Source of the DNA: Pseudomonas piscis
Lineage (GTDB): Bacteria > Pseudomonadota > Gammaproteobacteria > Pseudomonadales > Pseudomonadaceae
Direction of reading: 5' to 3'
Length of the DNA stretch: 64,000 nt
NCBI RefSeq assembly: GCF_009380155.1
Contig: NZ_WHUV01000009.1
Location: 1-64,000 of the forward strand
The position numbers and the translations under genes are program-made. Position 1 is the first letter of the stretch. Each line of letters begins with the position of its first letter. Below the pieces are notes generated by a model. It had not been told where the DNA came from, made no database searches, and saw nothing but the letters and a program-made list of their open reading frames with translations. Of the stretch, positions 61,069 through 64,000 are shown in pieces.

Positions 61069-62601
61069 ATGCGTGCAGCACAGCTTAAAAGTGTCCTGCC
61101 ACGGGAGCTGTTGGCTTCGGTGGTGGTGTTTCTGGTGGCCCTGCCCCTGTGCATGGGGATCGCCATCGCCTCGGGCCTGCCGCCGGCCAAGGGCCTGATC
61201 ACCGGGATCATCGGCGGCCTGGTGGTGGGTTGGCTGGCAGGATCGCCATTGCAGGTCAGCGGCCCGGCCGCGGGGCTGGCGGTGCTGGTCTTCGAGTTGG
61301 TGCGCCTGCATGGGGTAGCCATGCTCGGGCCGGTCCTGTTGCTGGCCGGGCTGTTGCAGTGGTTGGCCGGGCGTCTGCGCCTGGGGTGCTGGTTCCGGGT
61401 CACGGCGCCGGCAGTGGTATACGGCATGCTGGCGGGTATCGGGGTGCTGATCGTGTTGTCCCAGGTCCATGTGCTGGTGGATGCCGCGCCCCAGGCCTCG
61501 GGGCTGGATAACCTCGCCGGCTTTCCCGCCGCGCTGTCCCGGGCCCTCGATGGCCTGGGCTGGCAGGCCGGGCTGCTGGGGCTGGCGACCATCGCGGTGA
61601 TGTGGGGCTGGGACAAGTGGCGGCCCCAGGCGCTGCGTTTCGTCCCCGGGGCGCTGCTCGGGGTGGGCTTGGCGACCCTGGCCAGCCTGCTGCTGGCGCT
61701 GCCGGTGAACCGGGTCGAGGTGCCGGCGAGCATGGCCGAGGCCATCGACTGGTTGCGTCCTGGCGACCTGCTGCACCTGGCGGACCCGGCCCTGCTGGTA
61801 GCGGCCGTGGCCCTGGCCTTCATCGCCAGTGCCGAGACGCTGCTCTCGGCTGCTGCTGTGGATCGCATGCACAACGGCCAGCGCTCGGACTTCGACCGCG
61901 AGCTGTCGGCCCAGGGCACCGGCAACATGCTCTGCGGCCTGCTGGGCGCCTTGCCGATGACCGGGGTGATAGTGCGCAGTTCGGCCAACGTCCAGGCCGG
62001 TGCCCGCACGCGCTACTCGACCATCTTCCACGGCCTGTGGCTGTTGGGGTTCGTCCTGCTGCTGTCCAGCGTACTGCAGCGCATCCCGGTGGCGAGCCTG
62101 GCCGGCGTGCTGGTCTACACCGGCTTCAAGCTGGTGGATCTCAAGGCCTTCCGTGGTTTGGGACGCTACGGGCGGATGCCGATGTTCACCTATGCGGTGA
62201 CGGCCCTGGCGATCGTCTTCAGCGATCTGTTGACCGGTGTGCTGGTGGGTTTCGCCCTGACCTTGCTCAAGCTGGCGTTCCAGGCCGCGCGCCTGAAGAT
62301 CAGCCTGGTCGACCTGCCCCAGGCGGGACAGATGGAACTGCGCCTGGTGGGGACGGCGACCTTCCTCAAGGTGCCCGCGTTGAGCCAGGTCCTGGCCACG
62401 GTGCCGGCGGGGACGACCTTGCATGTGCCGCTCAACCACCTGGGCTACATCGACCATGCGTGCCTGGAGTTGCTGGAGGAATGGGAGCGGGCCAGCGCTG
62501 CCAAGGGCTCGCGGCTGGTGATCGAGTCCCGGGGCCTGAAACGGCGCCTGGAGGGACGCTTGAGCGGTGTCGGCGGGATGGGCGTGGCGGTACGCGAGTG
62601 A
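61069..62601 (+). CDS. SulP-family transporter, likely bicarbonate or sulfate
   Basis: 510 residues from MRAAQLKSVLPRELLASVVVFLVALPLCMGIAIASGLPPAKGLITGIIGG. About ten membrane segments, with the SulP GxxG/DRMHNGQRSDFDRELSAQGTGNMLCGLLGALPMTG region, then a shorter C-terminal STAS-like part (LKVPALSQVLATVPAGTTLHVPLNHLGYIDHACLELLEEW). Adjacent to a beta carbonic anhydrase, so bicarbonate is a plausible substrate; similar pairs elsewhere are annotated as such. The substrate is not fixed by sequence. Confidence 0.9.
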   Translation: MRAAQLKSVLPRELLASVVVFLVALPLCMGIAIASGLPPAKGLITGIIGGLVVGWLAGSPLQVSGPAAGLAVLVFELVRLHGVAMLGPVLLLAGLLQWLAGRLRLGCWFRVTAPAVVYGMLAGIGVLIVLSQVHVLVDAAPQASGLDNLAGFPAALSRALDGLGWQAGLLGLATIAVMWGWDKWRPQALRFVPGALLGVGLATLASLLLALPVNRVEVPASMAEAIDWLRPGDLLHLADPALLVAAVALAFIASAETLLSAAAVDRMHNGQRSDFDRELSAQGTGNMLCGLLGALPMTGVIVRSSANVQAGARTRYSTIFHGLWLLGFVLLLSSVLQRIPVASLAGVLVYTGFKLVDLKAFRGLGRYGRMPMFTYAVTALAIVFSDLLTGVLVGFALTLLKLAFQAARLKISLVDLPQAGQMELRLVGTATFLKVPALSQVLATVPAGTTLHVPLNHLGYIDHACLELLEEWERASAAKGSRLVIESRGLKRRLEGRLSGVGGMGVAVRE

Positions 62602-62667
62602 AGCATGGGCCTGGCGCCAGGCCCTTCGCCACAAGGCCCACGGTGGGCCTTGCCGGCGAGGAGTGGG

Positions 62668-63318
62668 TCAGGCGGCGGGCTGGTCGAGTTCCAGTTCCAC
62701 GCCCAGCTGGCGTGACAGGCACGGCCAGCGTTTCCAGGCTGCCTCGGTGTCGGGGCTGCCGAGGCGGTCGCGGTAGGTTTCCACTGACTCCAGGGCGAAG
62801 CTGTCTTCGTCGAGCATGGCGTCGACCGCGTGATGCACGGCTTCGTCCAGTTGGTTGGCAAAGGTCTCGCCGATCAGCTGATGGGCGATGAGATTGGCGA
62901 CCGTCATGTCCAGGGGGATCAGTGGACGGCCGAAATGCTTGATGTACAGGTCGTTGACTTCCTCTACCAGGCGCAGGGCCAGGTAGGCTTCGTCCAGCAG
63001 GCCGTCGAGGCCGACATGCCCGGCCATGATGGCCGGCGGCTGGAGGAAGAACTGCTCGGCGATCTTGAGCACCGGCTTGATCTGCGATTCGATGCCCGCT
63101 TCACGGGCAACGGCGTTGGCGGCGTCCAGAAGGTCTGGCACCTGATCGATGTATGCGCTGACGAAACGGGTCATGACGCCTTGTGCGTCGACTTCGGGCA
63201 GCAGGATGGCGGGGTGCAGGTGAGGGAGCTGCGCTTCCAGTTGGCGGGCCAGGTGGCCCGTGCTGGCTTCGTGCTGTTGAGCCAATAGGATCTGCTCGCG
63301 TAATGCGGCGGTGTTCAT
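62668..63318 (-). CDS. Conserved hypothetical protein (PA0104-like)
   Basis: 216 residues from MNTAALREQILLAQQHEASTGHLARQLEAQL at 63318 (open frame to 63429). Helical and acidic: VISAYIDQVPDLLDAANAVAREAGI-type segment, FFLQPPAIMAGHVGLDGLLDEAYLALRLVEEVNDLYIKHFGRPLIPLDMTVANLIAHQLIGETFANQLDEAVHHAV. No signal peptide or membrane span. Conserved between the SulP gene and coxB in Pseudomonas, hence probably a real protein with a housekeeping role; no function known to me. Confidence 0.85.
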   Translation of the reverse strand: MNTAALREQILLAQQHEASTGHLARQLEAQLPHLHPAILLPEVDAQGVMTRFVSAYIDQVPDLLDAANAVAREAGIESQIKPVLKIAEQFFLQPPAIMAGHVGLDGLLDEAYLALRLVEEVNDLYIKHFGRPLIPLDMTVANLIAHQLIGETFANQLDEAVHHAVDAMLDEDSFALESVETYRDRLGSPDTEAAWKRWPCLSRQLGVELELDQPAA

Positions 63319-63741
63319 GAAAGCTCCAGGAACAAGGGCGGTCGATCGGGACAACCGAGGTGGGATGACGGCCTGCCGCCCATTAGCGACCATCCCTCGG
63401 GGGAGAACATAAGTTAGCCTGCTCATCAAAGTGTTTAAGACATATTTGTAATATTCACTTATTACTTAGTCGGGTGCGTTATATCGTCGCACCCCCTCTT
63501 TTTCGTCAATCCCTTGATTACCGTGGCCTGCAAAGCCTCCATGGGGTGTTTCAGCAGGTTTACGCCATTGCGTTGCGAGGTGAGAGTCGCTGGCTATACT
63601 CGCCAATGTATGAAGTTAGCTGATGATGCCCGACTGCAATTGCAGCGAGGCTCGATGGTCTAAGTTCGTAGTCTAGGCAGTCGCTCCCTTGCCGCAGGTG
63701 TATAGCCGGCGGGATAACAAGAACGATAAGGGGAACCCGCA
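63319..63741. other. Upstream region of the cytochrome c oxidase operon
   Basis: 423 bp without a gene. It carries a hairpin GGGTGCG/CGCACCC with T5 (63472-63503). The part before coxB has GGGGAACC ahead of the ATG and TATACT-like elements (63594-63599). No Anr/Fnr box recognised. It should contain the cox promoter. Confidence 0.5.
63472..63503 (+). terminator. Terminator-like hairpin upstream of coxB
   Basis: GGGTGCG-ttatatcgt-CGCACCC followed by ...CTTTTT. It lies 238 bp before the coxB start codon, so it may end an unlisted short transcript. Confidence 0.5.
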
Positions 63742-64000
63742 ATGAAGCGACATCCACAAGTCTGGATGGGCCTCCTGTTGTGGACGATATTCAGCCAGGC
63801 GCAAGCCGCCTGGACGGTGAATATGGCGCCTGGGGCTACCGAGATAAGCCACGCGGTATTCGACCTGCACATGACCATCTTCTGGATCTGTGTGGTGATC
63901 GGCGTCATCGTCTTCGGCGCGATGTTCTGGTCGATGATCGTTCACCGTCGCTCTACCGGCCAGGTCCCGGCCAGGTTCCACGAAAGCACCACGGTGGAAA
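63742..64000 (+). CDS. coxB: Cytochrome c oxidase subunit II (5' part)
   Basis: The first 86 residues only; the gene runs past the right edge. Signal peptide MKRHPQVWMGLLLWTIFSQAQA, then WTVNMAPGATEISHAVFDLHMTIFWICVVIGVIVFGAMFWSMIVHRRSTG, the first transmembrane hairpin of an aa3-type oxidase subunit II. The CuA site would be further on. Start with GGGGAACCC upstream. It likely heads a coxB-A-G-C operon. Confidence 0.92.
   Translation, partial: MKRHPQVWMGLLLWTIFSQAQAAWTVNMAPGATEISHAVFDLHMTIFWICVVIGVIVFGAMFWSMIVHRRSTGQVPARFHESTTVE

Overview
This is a high-GC Pseudomonas chromosome segment, most likely from the P. fluorescens/P. protegens/P. chlororaphis side of the genus. The gene order glyS-glyQ-tag-htrB-like-pilZ-TPR-trkA-rsmB-fmt-def-dprA-tsaC-qor-hemF-aroE, then trpA-trpB-trpI, and later HAD-gamma carbonic anhydrase-prlC-yheV, LexA-controlled radical SAM gene, carbonic anhydrase-sulP and coxB, is the order found just clockwise of oriC in Pseudomonas. 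Thirteen exact DnaA boxes between 11.5 and 33.5 kb and several GTAGGAGC-type REP repeats fit that placement. dnaA and gyrB are not in the window. No rRNA, tRNA or CRISPR array was seen.

Layout. 1-8.5 kb is an accessory island of visibly lower GC. It has a leftward operon (DNA-binding regulator with a doubled palindromic operator, DUF4258 protein, uracil-DNA-glycosylase-fold protein). Divergent from it is a rightward three-gene stress/defence module: a PIN-like domain fused to a protein kinase, a TerY-like vWA protein and a PP2C phosphatase. After that come four direct repeats resembling a transposon end, a frameshifted Imm1 immunity gene and three intact immunity-like genes. 8.5-14.3 kb carries an OmpR-type response regulator, aquaporin Z, a FecR-domain exported protein and a CHASE2 histidine kinase. 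14.5-30.8 kb is the core block: acyltransferase, heptose phosphatase, glycyl-tRNA synthetase, 3-methyladenine glycosylase, lipid A acyltransferase, PilZ, TPR, potassium uptake, rRNA methylation, translation initiation/termination enzymes, DprA, tRNA t6A, haem and shikimate genes. The LysM gene normally found between def and dprA (tsaP) appears to be reduced to a fragment.

30.8-43.4 kb has a SulP transporter, the choline-sulfate module (choX, betC, LysR), DoxX and UbiA-like membrane proteins, a LysR gene, small metabolic genes and trpBA with its divergent activator trpI. 43.4-53.2 kb holds small stress or exported proteins (YqjD-like, dodecin, DUF1161 pair, OsmC, two paralogous lipoproteins, a lipoprotein aminopeptidase), a phosphatase, gamma carbonic anhydrase, oligopeptidase A, and a degraded REP-associated transposase.

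53.5-57.4 kb is a complete membrane FAD gluconate 2-dehydrogenase operon (Tat subunit, flavoprotein, tri-haem cytochrome c). At 57.9-58.9 kb lies an exported protein whose motifs match the active site of ricin/Shiga-type ribosome-inactivating proteins. The window ends with the LexA-boxed radical SAM gene, beta carbonic anhydrase and SulP (probable CO2/bicarbonate handling), a conserved hypothetical protein and the 5' end of coxB.

The two most noteworthy items are the PIN-kinase/vWA/PP2C triad near a UDG-like/DUF4258 operon, and the predicted secreted ribosome-inactivating protein. All family assignments come from reading motifs by eye; none was checked by database search.
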